Below, in pieces: positions 1-9,630 of a DNA stretch of 64,000 nt. The stretch is from Kaistella faecalis (GTDB lineage Bacteria; Bacteroidota; Bacteroidia; Flavobacteriales; Weeksellaceae): positions 989,248-1,053,247 of the forward strand of contig NZ_CP078067.1 in the NCBI RefSeq assembly GCF_019195395.1. The letters are read 5' to 3'. Every line of letters begins with the position of its first letter. The stretch's first letter is position 1. The notes below the pieces were generated by a model. That model saw nothing but the letters and a program-made list of their open reading frames with translations. It had not been told where the DNA came from and made no database searches. The position numbers and the translations under genes were made by a program.

Positions 1-2189
1 AATCCTCCATAAAGAATAAAATCATACCCATTGTATTTAGCATCGCTCAAATATGCCCCTGCCGAGACGGTATTTTGAGTAAAATTCTTTCCTGATAACG
101 CAATTCCATTCTTGTCAAATTTCACCATAAGAAGATCCGGGTTAACAGGATTGCCTGGTATAATCACGTTGCCAAATTGATATTGCGTAGCAGGATTTGA
201 TCCCCAATCTATTGGTTCCATGAATGCATACATATTATCATCTTCATCAAACGAAATCAATATATGTTCGTACACGTCTATAAAAGGAAATGTTTTTACA
301 AATTCTACTACCCCAACGGCAGTAATCTTAATAATCACTACCGTATCAATCCAGGCGGTTACATCGTAATTAGCATTATCTATCGCAAATGAATTGTTTA
401 CAGTTCCGGCAATAAAATAATCACCTTTGTTTTGAAAAACAGAATATTTGGAAAACAGGGCGCTAATAGTTTTCATCCACTCCATTTCGCCATTTTCTGA
501 AAAAGCTGTAAGAATAACTTTTCCTTCAGTGCCGGGCATCACAACATATCCATCATTTTTATATTGTCTACAATTATTAAAAGTATCACAACGTGATACA
601 GATAAACTTTTTCCGACCCTTGTAAATACTGAGGATCTTGTAGGGTTGTATAAATTGGATCCTGAGACTTCAATACCTTCTACGCCTGACTTCCACTTTA
701 GGGTTCCATCCGCATTAACTTTCGAAATAATACGCAAATAAGTTTGATTTGACGGAGTAGCAATATTTTGCCCGAAAAAATTCAGTAGAGTTCCCTGCGT
801 AATTGCATCACTGTAGAAACCTCCATCTGGTTGAGTTTCTACTGCCTGAAGAATAATATTCCCCTTTTTACTGTGAGCTTGATGGGTGTAGTTTACCTGG
901 TAATTGTAAGCGTTAGAGGCCTCATATACACTTACAACATTTTCCGTAACCAATCCACTATAATTTGAACTGTTGATAATTTTTGAATCAAACCCTTTAG
1001 AAGTATTACCGATAAATACTGCATGGTCAAATGTTTCATATCCGTTTTCGTCGTAATTGATCATTATACTGCCGTTGTTGGGCACCACGTGGTTGGAATT
1101 AAAGAAGTTATAGTTATTCACCACACTACTTACGTTCTTGGGTGAGTAGTATAAACTGATCTTTCTATTTGGCAACTGAAAAAGCTGAACTACACCTTGA
1201 TTCGGAAATGATGAACTCACAGCGTTGCCACCAAACCATTTCATATCGGTGAAATCTGTCGAAATGCGGCCCATATACAAATTACTTTGCAATTCTGTAC
1301 TCATATTGTAGTCACATGTAGCTACGAGTCCGTTCTCTCCATATGCTTTGACCTTATTAGCGTTCATCCCAACAAAACTTAGGGTTTCATCAGTTAAAAA
1401 TTCAATATCCACTATATAATTAAAACTTGATTCGCTTCCATAAAACTGCAGTGCTGAAGTAACATTATAATCTAAGTCTGTTTTAATCACAACTGCTGCA
1501 TTTTTAGTCAGTAACTCAGTGCCAATGGACAAATCCGTCGTAGCCTTTCCTCCTAAAAAAAGAGCATCACTTCGCGATTTCAAGGTTGTCAAAACTAGAT
1601 TGGCATGGTAGAAAGAAGAAAGAAGTTCCCCAGTCACATCATCAATTCGAAATACATTATTGTTCATAAGTGCGAATATATTTTCATTATTCACACTTAT
1701 ATCAAAGTAATCTCTTTTTACCATCTGTGCTGTAGCGGTAGCCCAAAGAATATTACCATTTGTATCAAGCTTAACGACCATCCAGTTTTTCTCATTAGAA
1801 TCATAGGTTATACCTTTTACCGTCAGTAATCCTGTAAAATGAAAGCCTATATAGGTATAATTATTTTTCGAATAAAGTAGGTAAGGTATGATGCTTCCGT
1901 GGGAATCGGGTGAAATTTTTTTACTCCAAATTTTTTCGCCGGTTTGGCTGTTGGTCTTGTAAATAAAAAGGCTGTTAGTGTTAGAGGTGGAAAAATCTTC
2001 TGGTCCCAAAGTAAATGGCCCATTAGAGTAGCCAACCGTAATATTTTTGGCTTCGTCATCAAAAACTGTTTTAAAAATTGTCCCACCGTTAAATGTATTA
2101 ACCTGATAAAGTTTTTTTAAATCTAGGGGTGTCTGCGCAAAATACATTAATGCAAGACAACTAAGGAGCAAAATATAAATTTTCTTCAT
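1..2189 (-). CDS. Large secreted beta-propeller-like protein, N-terminal part (cut by window edge)
   Basis: The minus-strand frame is open from an ATG at 2187-2189 to the left edge without a stop, giving about 729 residues; the C-terminus is outside the window. The first 19 residues form a signal peptide (MKKIYILLLSCLALMYFAQ) typical of flavobacterial exported proteins. The body is beta-rich and repeats a loose pattern of a D/N-x-x-G turn followed by a short strand with Trp (DTNGNILW, SENGEMEW, NADGTLKW, QTGEKIW). That pattern resembles PQQ-like or SBBP beta-propeller blades. No catalytic motif is visible. A T9SS sorting tail would be expected at the missing C-terminus, but that is inference. 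A -7-like element TATATTTG lies at 2207-2214. Exact function is unknown. Confidence 0.8.
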   Translation of the reverse strand, partial: MKKIYILLLSCLALMYFAQTPLDLKKLYQVNTFNGGTIFKTVFDDEAKNITVGYSNGPFTLGPEDFSTSNTNSLFIYKTNSQTGEKIWSKKISPDSHGSIIPYLLYSKNNYTYIGFHFTGLLTVKGITYDSNEKNWMVVKLDTNGNILWATATAQMVKRDYFDISVNNENIFALMNNNVFRIDDVTGELLSSFYHANLVLTTLKSRSDALFLGGKATTDLSIGTELLTKNAAVVIKTDLDYNVTSALQFYGSESSFNYIVDIEFLTDETLSFVGMNANKVKAYGENGLVATCDYNMSTELQSNLYMGRISTDFTDMKWFGGNAVSSSFPNQGVVQLFQLPNRKISLYYSPKNVSSVVNNYNFFNSNHVVPNNGSIMINYDENGYETFDHAVFIGNTSKGFDSKIINSSNYSGLVTENVVSVYEASNAYNYQVNYTHQAHSKKGNIILQAVETQPDGGFYSDAITQGTLLNFFGQNIATPSNQTYLRIISKVNADGTLKWKSGVEGIEVSGSNLYNPTRSSVFTRVGKSLSVSRCDTFNNCRQYKNDGYVVMPGTEGKVILTAFSENGEMEWMKTISALFSKYSVFQNKGDYFIAGTVNNSFAIDNANYDVTAWIDTVVIIKITAVGVVEFVKTFPFIDVYEHILISFDEDDNMYAFMEPIDWGSNPATQYQFGNVIIPGNPVNPDLLMVKFDKNGIALSGKNFTQNTVSAGAYLSDAKYNGYDFILYGG

Positions 2190-2267
2190 ATAATTATTAA
2201 TTTCACCAAATATACCAAATCTCCTAAATAAATTTAAGAGATTTTGGAATTAAAAAATATTACATCA

Positions 2268-5200
2268 CTACATATTCCTTCTATACATTCCACCGACTTC
2301 AAACAAGGCATTTGTGATTTGTCCCAAAGAACAGTATTTCACCGCATCCATCATCAGTTCAAATAAATTATGCTGGTTGATGGCACCGTGTTGCAGTTGT
2401 TTTAAAGCATTTTCGGTGTTTGCTGAATTTGCATTCTGGTAGTTCTCCAGGTTTTTAATCTGCAGCCGTTTTTCGTCTTCGGTGGAACGGATGACTTCGC
2501 CGGGCAAAACCGTTGGTGAACCGTCTTTTCCAAGGAAAGTATTCACTCCGATGATCGGATATTCGCCGGTATGTTTCAGCCATTCATAGTGCATGGACTC
2601 TTCCTGAATTTTCGAACGCTGATACATGGTTTCCATGGCGCCGAGAACTCCGCCTCTTTCGGTGATTCTGTCAAATTCTGCATAAACGGCTTCTTCAACC
2701 AAATCCGTCAGTTCTTCAATAATAAATGAACCTTGCAAAGGATTCTCGTTTTTCGCTAATCCTAATTCTTTATTAATAATCAGCTGAATGGCCATCGCTC
2801 TTCTTACAGACTCTTCTGTCGGCGTAGTAATCGCTTCGTCATAGGCATTGGTGTGAAGCGAGTTGCAGTTATCATAGATCGCATACAAAGCCTGAAGCGA
2901 AGTTCTGATATCATTAAAATCGATTTCCTGAGCGTGAAGTGAACGGCCGGAAGTCTGAATGTGGTATTTCAGCATCTGGCTTCTTTCGTTGGCATTGTAT
3001 TTTTCACGCATTGCTTTTGCCCAGATTCTTCTCGCTACACGACCGATTACGGCATATTCGGGATCGATTCCGTTGGAGAAAAAGAAAGAAAGGTTTGGCG
3101 CAAATTCATTAATGTCCATTCCTCTCGACAGATAATATTCCACATACGTGAAACCATTTGCGAGCGTAAATGCCAGTTGGGAAATTGGGTTAGCACCGGC
3201 TTCAGCAATATGATATCCGGAAATAGAAACCGAATAGAAGTTTCTCACTTTTTCTTTGATGAAATATTCCTGAACGTCGCCCATCAGCCTCAAAGCAAAT
3301 TCTGTGGAGAAAATACAGGTGTTCTGCGCCTGGTCTTCTTTTAAAATATCTGCCTGAACGGTTCCGCGGACTGTCGCGATGGTTTCCGCTTTAATTTTTG
3401 CGTAAACATCAGCATCAAGAATTTCATCACCCGTTAAACCGAGCAATTTTAAACCTAAACCATTATTGGAAGGCGGAAGTTCGCCGCTGTAAGTTGGACG
3501 GTGAAGTCCTTTATCATCAAATTTCTGTTTTAAAGCAGCTTCTACTCTATCCCAAAGATTATTTTCCTGAATATATTTTTCGCAATTCTGATCGATGGCG
3601 GCATTCATGAAAAATGCAAGCAGCATTGGCGCCGGACCGTTAATCGTCATCGAAACTGAAGTCATCGCGTTGACCAAATCAAAACCTGAATACAGTTTTT
3701 TGGCATCATCCAAAGTCGCAATAGAAACTCCCGCATTACCGATTTTCCCGTAAATATCGGGTGGAAACGCTGGATCCTGACCGTAAAGCGTCACCGAATC
3801 GAAAGCAGTAGAAAGTCTTTTCGCGTCCATATCTGCCGAAACATAATGGAATCTGCGGTTGGTTCTTTCCGGTCCGCCTTCCCCAGCGAACATTCTTGTA
3901 GGATCTTCACCAGTTCTTTTGAACGGATAAATTCCGGCAGTGAAAGGAAATGCGCCCGGAACATTTTCCTGACCTTTCCATCTGATCAAATCGCCCCAAT
4001 CCTGGAATTTAGGCAAAGAAATTTTTGGAATCTGTAAATGGGAAAGTGTTTCCGATTTGGTCTGCACTTTTATTTCCTTTCCGCGAACGAGATACGTGTA
4101 TTCATCGGCTTCGTGTCTCAGTTTGAAACTGTGCCAACCGTTAAGGAATTCAAGATTTTCGTGACTGAGGTCTTTTTTAATGCTCTCGTATCTTTTTTCG
4201 ATGATTTGCTGTGAACTTGCATCGTCTTCAAGAATATTTTTTGCGCCCTGAAGCTGATATAATTTTTGTGCAGTCAAAGCCTGATCAACCACATCTTTAT
4301 CATAAGCGCGGTTGGTTTCCACGATTTCGGACAGATAACGGACTCTTTTGGGCGGAATAATCGTAGTTTCTTCGGATACATTCTGCTCGATATATCCGCT
4401 CAGATTTAATCCGTCGAACTTTTCATTTACTTTTTTAATTAATTCATTGTAAAGTTCAGTCGTTCCCCAATCGTTGAACTGGCTTGCTTTTGTCGAGTAA
4501 ACCGGCATTTCTTCCAAAGGCTGCTCGAACAGCAGATGATTTCTCTGAAACTGTTTTTTTACCGCCTGCAAAGCGTCCAAAGCACCGCGTTTGTCGGATT
4601 TATTTAATGCTACCAAATCTGCATAATCGAGCATATCGATTTTCTCAAGCTGCGTTGAAGCACCATATTCCGGTGTCATGACGTACATCGAAACATCAGC
4701 GATATCCGTAATTTCGGAACCTGACTGACCAATTCCGGAAGTTTCCAGAACGATGACATCAGGTTTTGCAATCTTTAAAATATTTAAAGCGGAATGAATG
4801 TGCGGAGAAACCGAAACATTATTCTCACGAGTTGCCATCGAACGCATATAAACGCGCGGATCGTTGATGGAATTCATACGGATTCTGTCGCCCAAAAGCG
4901 CACCGCCCGTTTTCTTTTTAGATGGATCGATTGAAATAATAGCAATTTTCTTCTCCGGATTGGAACGGATGAATCTGCGTACCAGTTCGTCAGTTAATGA
5001 AGATTTTCCTGCACCTCCGGTTCCGGTAATCCCGATGATCGGAATGGTGGAATCTTTTGCTCTTTCATCGATTTCTCTTACTAAATCTGGTTTCGATTCA
5101 GAAAAGTTTTCAACAGCAGAAATAACTTCTGCAATTGATTTTGAATCTTCGAAATTGATTTTGTCCAAATCTGTAACACTGATGTTTTCACCGGTTGCGT

Positions 5201-5630
5201 AATCTGATTTCTGTACGAGATCATCTATCATTCCCTGCAAGCCAAGTTCCCGGCCGTCATCAGGAGAATAAATTCTCGTTACGCCGTAATCCATTAAATC
5301 CTTAATTTCTTCGGGAAGGATTACACCGCCGCCACCGCCAAAAATTTTGATGTGTGACGCGTTCTTCTCTTTTAAAAGATCATAGATGTATTTAAAATAT
5401 TCGTTGTGACCGCCCTGATATGAAGTAAGTGCGATGGCATTGGCGTCTTCCTGTACTGCACAGTTCACCACTTCTTCCGCAGATTTGTCGTGACCGAGGT
5501 GAATGACCTCAACGCCGGTTCCCTGGATGACGCGTCGCATGATATTGATTGCAGCATCGTGTCCGTCGAACAATGCGGCGGCGGTAACGATACGGATTTT
5601 GTTTTTTGGGGAATATTTTTGGGTTTCCAT
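2268..5630 (-). CDS. icmF: Fused isobutyryl-CoA mutase (IcmF-type, B12-dependent acyl-CoA mutase with built-in G-protein chaperone)
   Basis: This adenosylcobalamin-dependent carbon-skeleton mutase interconverts branched and linear acyl-CoA esters. Domain order is the fused IcmF one. An N-terminal B12-binding domain carries DGHDAA near residue 22. A MeaI-like GTPase follows, with P-loop GTGGAGKSS near 203-211 and NKSD near 343. The acyl-CoA-binding TIM barrel begins near 560. Aligned by eye to methylmalonyl-CoA mutase, the pocket Tyr of RQYAG is Phe (RMFAG, about F581) and the pocket Arg of VRNT is Gln (AQNT, about Q769). This F/Q pair is the IcmF signature and favours isobutyryl-type over methylmalonyl-CoA substrates. 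The frame extends to a TTG at 5654, but that codon lies inside a TATCTTTG -7 box (5652-5659), so I take the ATG at 5630 (1120 aa). Confidence 0.93.
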   Translation of the reverse strand: METQKYSPKNKIRIVTAAALFDGHDAAINIMRRVIQGTGVEVIHLGHDKSAEEVVNCAVQEDANAIALTSYQGGHNEYFKYIYDLLKEKNASHIKIFGGGGGVILPEEIKDLMDYGVTRIYSPDDGRELGLQGMIDDLVQKSDYATGENISVTDLDKINFEDSKSIAEVISAVENFSESKPDLVREIDERAKDSTIPIIGITGTGGAGKSSLTDELVRRFIRSNPEKKIAIISIDPSKKKTGGALLGDRIRMNSINDPRVYMRSMATRENNVSVSPHIHSALNILKIAKPDVIVLETSGIGQSGSEITDIADVSMYVMTPEYGASTQLEKIDMLDYADLVALNKSDKRGALDALQAVKKQFQRNHLLFEQPLEEMPVYSTKASQFNDWGTTELYNELIKKVNEKFDGLNLSGYIEQNVSEETTIIPPKRVRYLSEIVETNRAYDKDVVDQALTAQKLYQLQGAKNILEDDASSQQIIEKRYESIKKDLSHENLEFLNGWHSFKLRHEADEYTYLVRGKEIKVQTKSETLSHLQIPKISLPKFQDWGDLIRWKGQENVPGAFPFTAGIYPFKRTGEDPTRMFAGEGGPERTNRRFHYVSADMDAKRLSTAFDSVTLYGQDPAFPPDIYGKIGNAGVSIATLDDAKKLYSGFDLVNAMTSVSMTINGPAPMLLAFFMNAAIDQNCEKYIQENNLWDRVEAALKQKFDDKGLHRPTYSGELPPSNNGLGLKLLGLTGDEILDADVYAKIKAETIATVRGTVQADILKEDQAQNTCIFSTEFALRLMGDVQEYFIKEKVRNFYSVSISGYHIAEAGANPISQLAFTLANGFTYVEYYLSRGMDINEFAPNLSFFFSNGIDPEYAVIGRVARRIWAKAMREKYNANERSQMLKYHIQTSGRSLHAQEIDFNDIRTSLQALYAIYDNCNSLHTNAYDEAITTPTEESVRRAMAIQLIINKELGLAKNENPLQGSFIIEELTDLVEEAVYAEFDRITERGGVLGAMETMYQRSKIQEESMHYEWLKHTGEYPIIGVNTFLGKDGSPTVLPGEVIRSTEDEKRLQIKNLENYQNANSANTENALKQLQHGAINQHNLFELMMDAVKYCSLGQITNALFEVGGMYRRNM

Positions 5631-5651
5631 AATTGATTTTTCGATAGTTTT

Positions 5652-5659
5652 CAAAGATA
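5652..5659 (-). promoter_or_regulatory. -7 promoter element of icmF
   Basis: TATCTTTG on the minus strand matches the Bacteroidetes TAnnTTTG -7 consensus and sits 21 nt before the ATG of icmF. No good TTG -33 box is visible 19 nt upstream. The element excludes the in-frame TTG at 5654 as a translation start, because transcription would begin downstream of it. Confidence 0.55.
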
Positions 5660-5803
5660 AACATTTATATAAAATTTAAAAATGGAAGCAACTTACTGAT
5701 TCAAAATATTTTGTATTTAAAAAACCGGATTTCAATTCACAGAAACATATTCAATTCTGTCTATTCATATAAAATTCAATATTTTTGCGGAAACCTATAT
5801 TAT

Positions 5804-6136
5804 ATGAAGCGCGCCCTAATTTATCTTCTAGCCGGAACATTAATCAGTTTTGTTCTGAATTATTTTCTTTTGGGAAGTGAGGGTTGGGCGCTGGATCTTT
5901 ATTATGGTTTTGCATTCGGTGCTGCGTGGGGAATGGCGTATTTTCTTGATGATGAAAAATTCACTTTACCTCAGAAGCTGGGAATTTCTTTTATCGGAAT
6001 GGCGGTTCTGGTTGTTATAGGAATTTTCCTGTTTGATCTGGAGAAAGCCGTTCCTTCTGTTATTAAATTTTCGATGGTTTTTGTGGCGTACTATATTTTT
6101 GCGAGTTTTAAAAGCTCTAAATCGCTGAGAAAATAG
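5804..6136 (+). CDS. Small four-helix integral membrane protein, unknown function
   Basis: The 110-residue protein starts with MKRALIYLLAG and has four hydrophobic segments, near residues 4-24, 32-48, 58-78 and 86-103, separated by short charged loops (DDEKFTLPQK between helices 2 and 3). It ends in a basic tail. I do not recognise a family. The frame could be read from a TTG at 5711, but a TATTTTTG -7 element at 5780-5787 lies inside that extension, and the ATG at 5804 gives a membrane protein with a normal basic N-terminus. It is divergent from icmF and upstream of rplM in the same direction, separated from rplM by that gene's own promoter. Confidence 0.75.
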   Translation: MKRALIYLLAGTLISFVLNYFLLGSEGWALDLYYGFAFGAAWGMAYFLDDEKFTLPQKLGISFIGMAVLVVIGIFLFDLEKAVPSVIKFSMVFVAYYIFASFKSSKSLRK

Positions 6137-6253
6137 TCTGAATTATTCTCTTAAAAAGACCATCACTTTGGTTCGACGAAAGAAATAACCACATCATTTT
6201 CAAATTCTTAGGATAATCTTTCCCAAAACATTTTCAGTTCCGAAAAAAATCTC

Positions 6254-6279
6254 TACCTTTGCACACCCTATTTAGGGAA
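6254..6279 (+). promoter_or_regulatory. Promoter -7 element and leader motif of the rplM operon
   Basis: TACCTTTG (6254-6261) matches TAnnTTTG. It runs into TTTGCACAC (6258-6266), then 3 nt, then ATTTAGGGAA (6270-6279). The same arrangement with the same 3-nt spacer precedes rplC at 55577-55602 on the other strand. The predicted start of transcription falls in or just after CACAC, so ATTTAGGGAA would lie at the 5' end of the leader. Confidence 0.6.
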
Positions 6280-6308
6280 AATTATGTTTAATCGTTAAAC
6301 GAAAAAGT

Positions 6309-6764
6309 GTGAATACATTAAGTTACAAAACAGTTTCAGCTAACAAAGCTACCGCTAATAAAGAATGGGTTGTGGTAGACGCTGAAGGACAACCGTTAGG
6401 AAGACTAGCTTCTAAGGTTGCAAAGATTTTGAGAGGAAAGCACAAAACGAATTTTACGCCTCACGCAGACTGCGGAGATAACGTAATCGTTTTGAATGCT
6501 GGGAAAGTAACCCTTTCCGGGAACAAGTGGGCTGACAAGACTTACATTTGGCATACTGGGTATCCAGGAGGTCAGAAGTCAATGACTGCTCTTGAACTTC
6601 AGAAAAAGGATTCTTTAAAAGTATTGGAAAAATCTGTAAAAGGTATGCTTCCAAAAAACAGATTAGGATCTCAGTTATTCAGCAACCTTTATTTATATGA
6701 AGGAACTGAACACAAACATGAAGCTCAACAGCCAAAAGTTATTAATATTAACGAATTCAAATAA
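6309..6764 (+). CDS. rplM: Large ribosomal subunit protein uL13
   Basis: This 151-residue L13 is an early-assembly protein that binds 23S rRNA in the 50S subunit. Family motifs visible are [17 protein letters not shown], the GDNV segment, WHTGYPGG and the KGMLPKN region. The start is a GTG at 6309 (GTG AAT ACA); the next in-frame residues match the usual flavobacterial N-terminus, and no in-frame ATG lies close by. rpsI follows after 5 nt, the conserved L13-S9 pair. A dedicated promoter and a leader motif shared with rplC lie upstream. Confidence 0.97.
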   Translation: MNTLSYKTVSANKATANKEWVVVDAEGQPLGRLASKVAKILRGKHKTNFTPHADCGDNVIVLNAGKVTLSGNKWADKTYIWHTGYPGGQKSMTALELQKKDSLKVLEKSVKGMLPKNRLGSQLFSNLYLYEGTEHKHEAQQPKVININEFK

Positions 6765-6769
6765 TTAAT

Positions 6770-7156
6770 ATGTCAATAGTTCATAAAATCGGAAGAAGAA
6801 AAACTTCTGTTGCAAGAGTTTATGTGAGACCAGGTTCTGGTGTTATCACTATTAACAAGAAAGATTCTAAGGAATATTTCGGAACTGATGTTTTGGTTTA
6901 CAAAGTTAATCAGCCATTTTTATTGACAGAAACTGCAGGTCAGTATGACGTGACAGTGAATGTTTTCGGAGGTGGAATTACTGGTCAGGCAGAAGCTATC
7001 AGATTAGGAGTTTCCAGAGCATTATGTGAAATCAACGCTGAATTCAGATTATTGCTTAAACCACACGGATTGCTTACAAGAGACGCAAGAATGGTGGAAA
7101 GAAAGAAACCAGGTCAGAAGAAAGCAAGAAAGAGATTCCAGTTCTCAAAACGTTAA
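6770..7156 (+). CDS. rpsI: Small ribosomal subunit protein uS9
   Basis: This 128-residue S9 sits in the 30S head, where its C-terminal tail reaches the P-site tRNA. The family signature [19 protein letters not shown] is present, and the protein ends in the expected basic SKR tail with a terminal Arg. It is co-transcribed with rplM, 5 nt upstream. A 199-nt gap with repeat-like sequence separates it from rpsB. Confidence 0.97.
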   Translation: MSIVHKIGRRKTSVARVYVRPGSGVITINKKDSKEYFGTDVLVYKVNQPFLLTETAGQYDVTVNVFGGGITGQAEAIRLGVSRALCEINAEFRLLLKPHGLLTRDARMVERKKPGQKKARKRFQFSKR

Positions 7157-7355
7157 GATTGGCTTTTGGCGAATGGCTCTTTGCCGTTGGCTGCACCAAT
7201 TATTTAAAATTTCATTAACCGCCGTAAGCTGATTGCCAAAAGCAAGAAGCCAAAAGCAAAAATGCCCCGTTTAGTTTAGCACCCAAACTTTTCTCCCATC
7301 TAAAGAAAAGTTGATTGCGAAAAAGCGGAACGTAAACTAAAAACAAAAAAGCGAC
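7157..7355. repeat. rpsI-rpsB spacer with inverted GCTTTTGGC / GCCAAAAGC words
   Basis: The spacer holds TTGGCTTTTGGC near its left end (about 7162-7173) and GCCAAAAGC copies near its right end (about 7233-7257). These are inverted with respect to each other and could pair as a long interrupted hairpin. A related TGGCTTTTAGC-type palindrome lies in the rpsH-rpsN gap at about 49077-49128. No coding frame or clear TAnnTTTG promoter was found here. The spacer may be transcribed as part of an rplM-rpsI-rpsB unit. Confidence 0.45.
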
Positions 7356-8123
7356 ATGGCAAAAGCAAATGTTAAAGACCTTTTAGAGGCAGGTGTACAC
7401 TTCGGTCACATGACCAGAAAGTGGAATCCAAATATGGCTCCATACATTTTTATGGAGAAAAACGGTATTCACATTGTAGACTTACATAAAACAGCAGTAA
7501 AATTAGACGAGGCTTGTAACGCTTTGGAAAAAATTACTTCTGCAGGCAAAAAAGTTCTTTTCGTAGCTACAAAGAAACAAGCGAAAGAAGTAGTTGCTAA
7601 ATATGCAGCTGAACTTAATATGCCTTATATTACTGAAAGATGGCCAGGTGGAATGTTAACTAACTTTGTTACCATCCGTAAAGCTGTTAAGAAAATGAAC
7701 CACATTGATAAAATGAAGAAAGACGGAACTTTCGAAACTTTATCTAAAAAAGAAAGACTTCAGGTTGACCGTCAGCGTGCTAACCTTGAGAAAAACTTAG
7801 GTTCAATTTCTGACATGGTTCGTCTTCCTTCAGCAATTTTCGTTGTTGATATTATGAAAGAACACATCGCAGTAACCGAAGCTAAAAAATTGGGTATTCC
7901 TGTATTCGCTATCGTTGATACGAACTCAGATCCAAGAAAAGTAGATTTCGTTATTCCAGGAAATGATGATGCTTCTAAATCTATCGATATGATCCTTAGC
8001 GTAGTTTCAGGTTCTATCAAAGACGGATTGTCTCAAAGAAAAGCAGATAAAGAAAAATCTAAAGAAGAAGGAGAAAAAGTATCAGCTGAGGCTGATGCAG
8101 ATTTCGACACTGCTGCAGAATAA
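7356..8123 (+). CDS. rpsB: Small ribosomal subunit protein uS2
   Basis: This 255-residue S2 is a late-assembling protein on the solvent side of the 30S subunit. Diagnostic segments are GVHFGHMTRKWNP at the N-terminus, ERWPGGMLTN near residue 94 and VDTNSDPRKVDFVIPGNDDA near 190. A low-complexity Lys/Glu then Asp/Ala tail (about residues 228-255) extends beyond the core. A strong terminator follows 20 nt after the stop. tsf, the usual downstream partner, is not present here or elsewhere in the window. Confidence 0.97.
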   Translation: MAKANVKDLLEAGVHFGHMTRKWNPNMAPYIFMEKNGIHIVDLHKTAVKLDEACNALEKITSAGKKVLFVATKKQAKEVVAKYAAELNMPYITERWPGGMLTNFVTIRKAVKKMNHIDKMKKDGTFETLSKKERLQVDRQRANLEKNLGSISDMVRLPSAIFVVDIMKEHIAVTEAKKLGIPVFAIVDTNSDPRKVDFVIPGNDDASKSIDMILSVVSGSIKDGLSQRKADKEKSKEEGEKVSAEADADFDTAAE

Positions 8124-8143
8124 GATTTTATCTTCAGATATTG

Positions 8144-8178
8144 AAAAAGGTTCAGAAAATTTCTGAACCTTTTTTTTG
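8144..8178 (+). terminator. Rho-independent terminator of rpsB
   Basis: A near-perfect hairpin (AAAAAGGTTCAGAAA paired with its complement across an AT-rich loop) is followed by a run of eight or more T on the plus strand. It closes the rplM-rpsI-rpsB unit and explains the absence of a downstream co-transcribed gene. Confidence 0.85.
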
Positions 8179-8182
8179 TTTA

Positions 8183-8211
8183 GAAAAAATACCCGGCAAA
8201 AGCTCGGGTAC
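8183..8211 (-). terminator. Probable terminator of the secreted protein gene ending at 8234
   Basis: A short stem (TACCCG with CGGGTA) is flanked on its left by AAAAAA, giving a U-tract for minus-strand transcription. The stem is only about 6 bp, so it is weaker than the neighbouring rpsB terminator. Confidence 0.45.
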
Positions 8212-8233
8212 ATTTTCCTTTTAATCATAAAGT

Positions 8234-8866
8234 TTAGTTTCCTCCAGCGTTTTGTGCATATTTTCCGGAAGGTAAATTGCTTCCTGTGCTGCTTAACGTA
8301 ACAACTGTATTTTTGGCAATACTTTTTGAGGATGAATAATTTGCATTACAGGCATTGCCGCTCAGCTGATAATTCCCTTTCTTCAGCACGACAAAGTTTT
8401 CGCCGCCAGCACGGACAGGGAGATTGTATGATTCCTTTCCGTGTACCCTGATGATCATGTTACAGCCGGAATTATTCTGGATCAGCAGAATCGCTTCTTT
8501 GTTCGTCACATCATTATCAAAAAGCTGGTTCAGCAGTTTTACGGTTTTCTGCTCGTGCGCTCCGGGGTTTCCGGCGGTAAGCTTGCGGAATTCTTCATCT
8601 TCATTCTGAACGTCTGCAAACTTTGAATTTTGGGGAGTTACAGATTTCGCTGTCGCAAGTTGGACGGGAGTTTTTCCCTGATTGGACTTTTTAAGGGCTG
8701 CCAATTTAGTGTTGAGGGTGCCCCGCCGCGGATCATCGCGCTGGGCGGTCTTCAGAAACGCTTCAATTTCTTTTGCGTCTGTACTTTTCAGGATATTGCT
8801 GTTCTGTATTTGGGCAGCAAGAGACATGCAGCTGAACGCCGCAAGCATAAAAAATGTTTTCGTCAT
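8234..8866 (-). CDS. Secreted protein of unknown function, paralogue of the gene at 9631-10413
   Basis: The 210-residue protein has a signal peptide (MTKTFFMLAAFSCMSLAAQ). A first conserved block near residues 23-60 includes SNILKS, EIEAFL and DDPRRGTL. A linker follows, then a C-terminal beta-rich domain from about residue 88 with KTVKLLNQLFDND, IQNNSGCNMIIRV and KKGNYQLSGNACNANYSSSKS. Both blocks recur in the protein encoded at 9631-10413, with trmB between them. The two conserved Cys of the C-terminal domain suggest a disulfide. This looks like a Bacteroidetes-only domain of unknown function (possibly DUF6759, not certain). The gap to trmB upstream is 16 nt, so the two may be co-transcribed. 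Confidence 0.8.
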   Translation of the reverse strand: MTKTFFMLAAFSCMSLAAQIQNSNILKSTDAKEIEAFLKTAQRDDPRRGTLNTKLAALKKSNQGKTPVQLATAKSVTPQNSKFADVQNEDEEFRKLTAGNPGAHEQKTVKLLNQLFDNDVTNKEAILLIQNNSGCNMIIRVHGKESYNLPVRAGGENFVVLKKGNYQLSGNACNANYSSSKSIAKNTVVTLSSTGSNLPSGKYAQNAGGN

Positions 8867-8882
8867 TAAAGAGAAACAGGAA

Positions 8883-9560
8883 TTACTTGATTTTAAATTT
8901 AATGTAGGTAATCGTTTTGCCTTTCGCCGAAAATAAACCCTCGTAATAAGTTTTTATTTCCCTTAAAAGCGGAGTTCCCGGCTCGTATTCCGGCGCTCCG
9001 TAGATGTCATGATGGGCAGAAATAATCTCGTGGCCCTGCCCCTGCAGCAACCCAAGTGTATATCCGTGCAAAAATTCAGAATCTGTTTTCAGATGTACTG
9101 TGCCTTCTTTTTTAAGCATTTTTTTGTACCGATCCAGAAATTCCGGATTGGTCATGCGGTGCTTTGTTCTCTTGAATTTGATTTGAGGATCCGGAAAAGT
9201 AATCCATATTTCATCAACCTCATCCTGTGCGAAAAAACCTTCCAGAAGCTCAATCTGTGTTCTCAGGAATGCCACATTGGTCAGATTTTCTGCAATTGCT
9301 TCTTTGGCTCCAAACCAAAATCTGGCGCCTTTGATGTCTATTCCGATGAAGTTTTTTTCGGGAAATGCTTTTGCCAGTCCTACGGAATATTCTCCTTTTC
9401 CGCAACCAAGTTCCAAAACTATAGGATTGTCGTTTCTGAAGACTTCGCTTCGCCACTTTCCTTTCAAATGGTAGTTGTCTAGCGCCTCTTCTCTCGTTGG
9501 CTGAAATACATTCTTAAGTGTTCTGTTCTCGGCAAACCTTGCCAGTTTATTTTTACCCAT
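8883..9560 (-). CDS. trmB: tRNA (guanine(46)-N7)-methyltransferase
   Basis: TrmB uses S-adenosylmethionine to methylate N7 of G46 in the tRNA variable loop. The 225-residue protein has the SAM-binding motif LELGCGKGEYS near residue 50, the acidic IGIDIKG strand-end motif near 74, the family motif ITFPDPQIKFKRTKHRM near 120-135 (equivalent to the PDPWPKKRH motif), HLKTDS near 157 and the C-terminal TYYEGLF segment. The protein starts MGKNKLARF. A TATTTTTG -7 element lies at 9581-9588. It is flanked on both sides by paralogous secreted-protein genes on the same strand. Confidence 0.95.
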   Translation of the reverse strand: MGKNKLARFAENRTLKNVFQPTREEALDNYHLKGKWRSEVFRNDNPIVLELGCGKGEYSVGLAKAFPEKNFIGIDIKGARFWFGAKEAIAENLTNVAFLRTQIELLEGFFAQDEVDEIWITFPDPQIKFKRTKHRMTNPEFLDRYKKMLKKEGTVHLKTDSEFLHGYTLGLLQGQGHEIISAHHDIYGAPEYEPGTPLLREIKTYYEGLFSAKGKTITYIKFKIK

Positions 9561-9630
9561 TTTCTACATTCAAAAACGTGCAAAAATAAATAAAATTGTT
9601 CAGTACCCACTTTTTTTATGGGTTTAATAT

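Noticed and set aside
1847-2086. A 79-residue minus-strand frame and other short frames within 1-2189
   Set aside because: They are out of frame with the long continuous minus-strand frame that begins with a signal peptide at 2189 and stays open to the window edge.
9009-9482. A 157-residue plus-strand frame opposite trmB
   Set aside because: It is antisense to trmB, which carries all family motifs; this is an antisense shadow.
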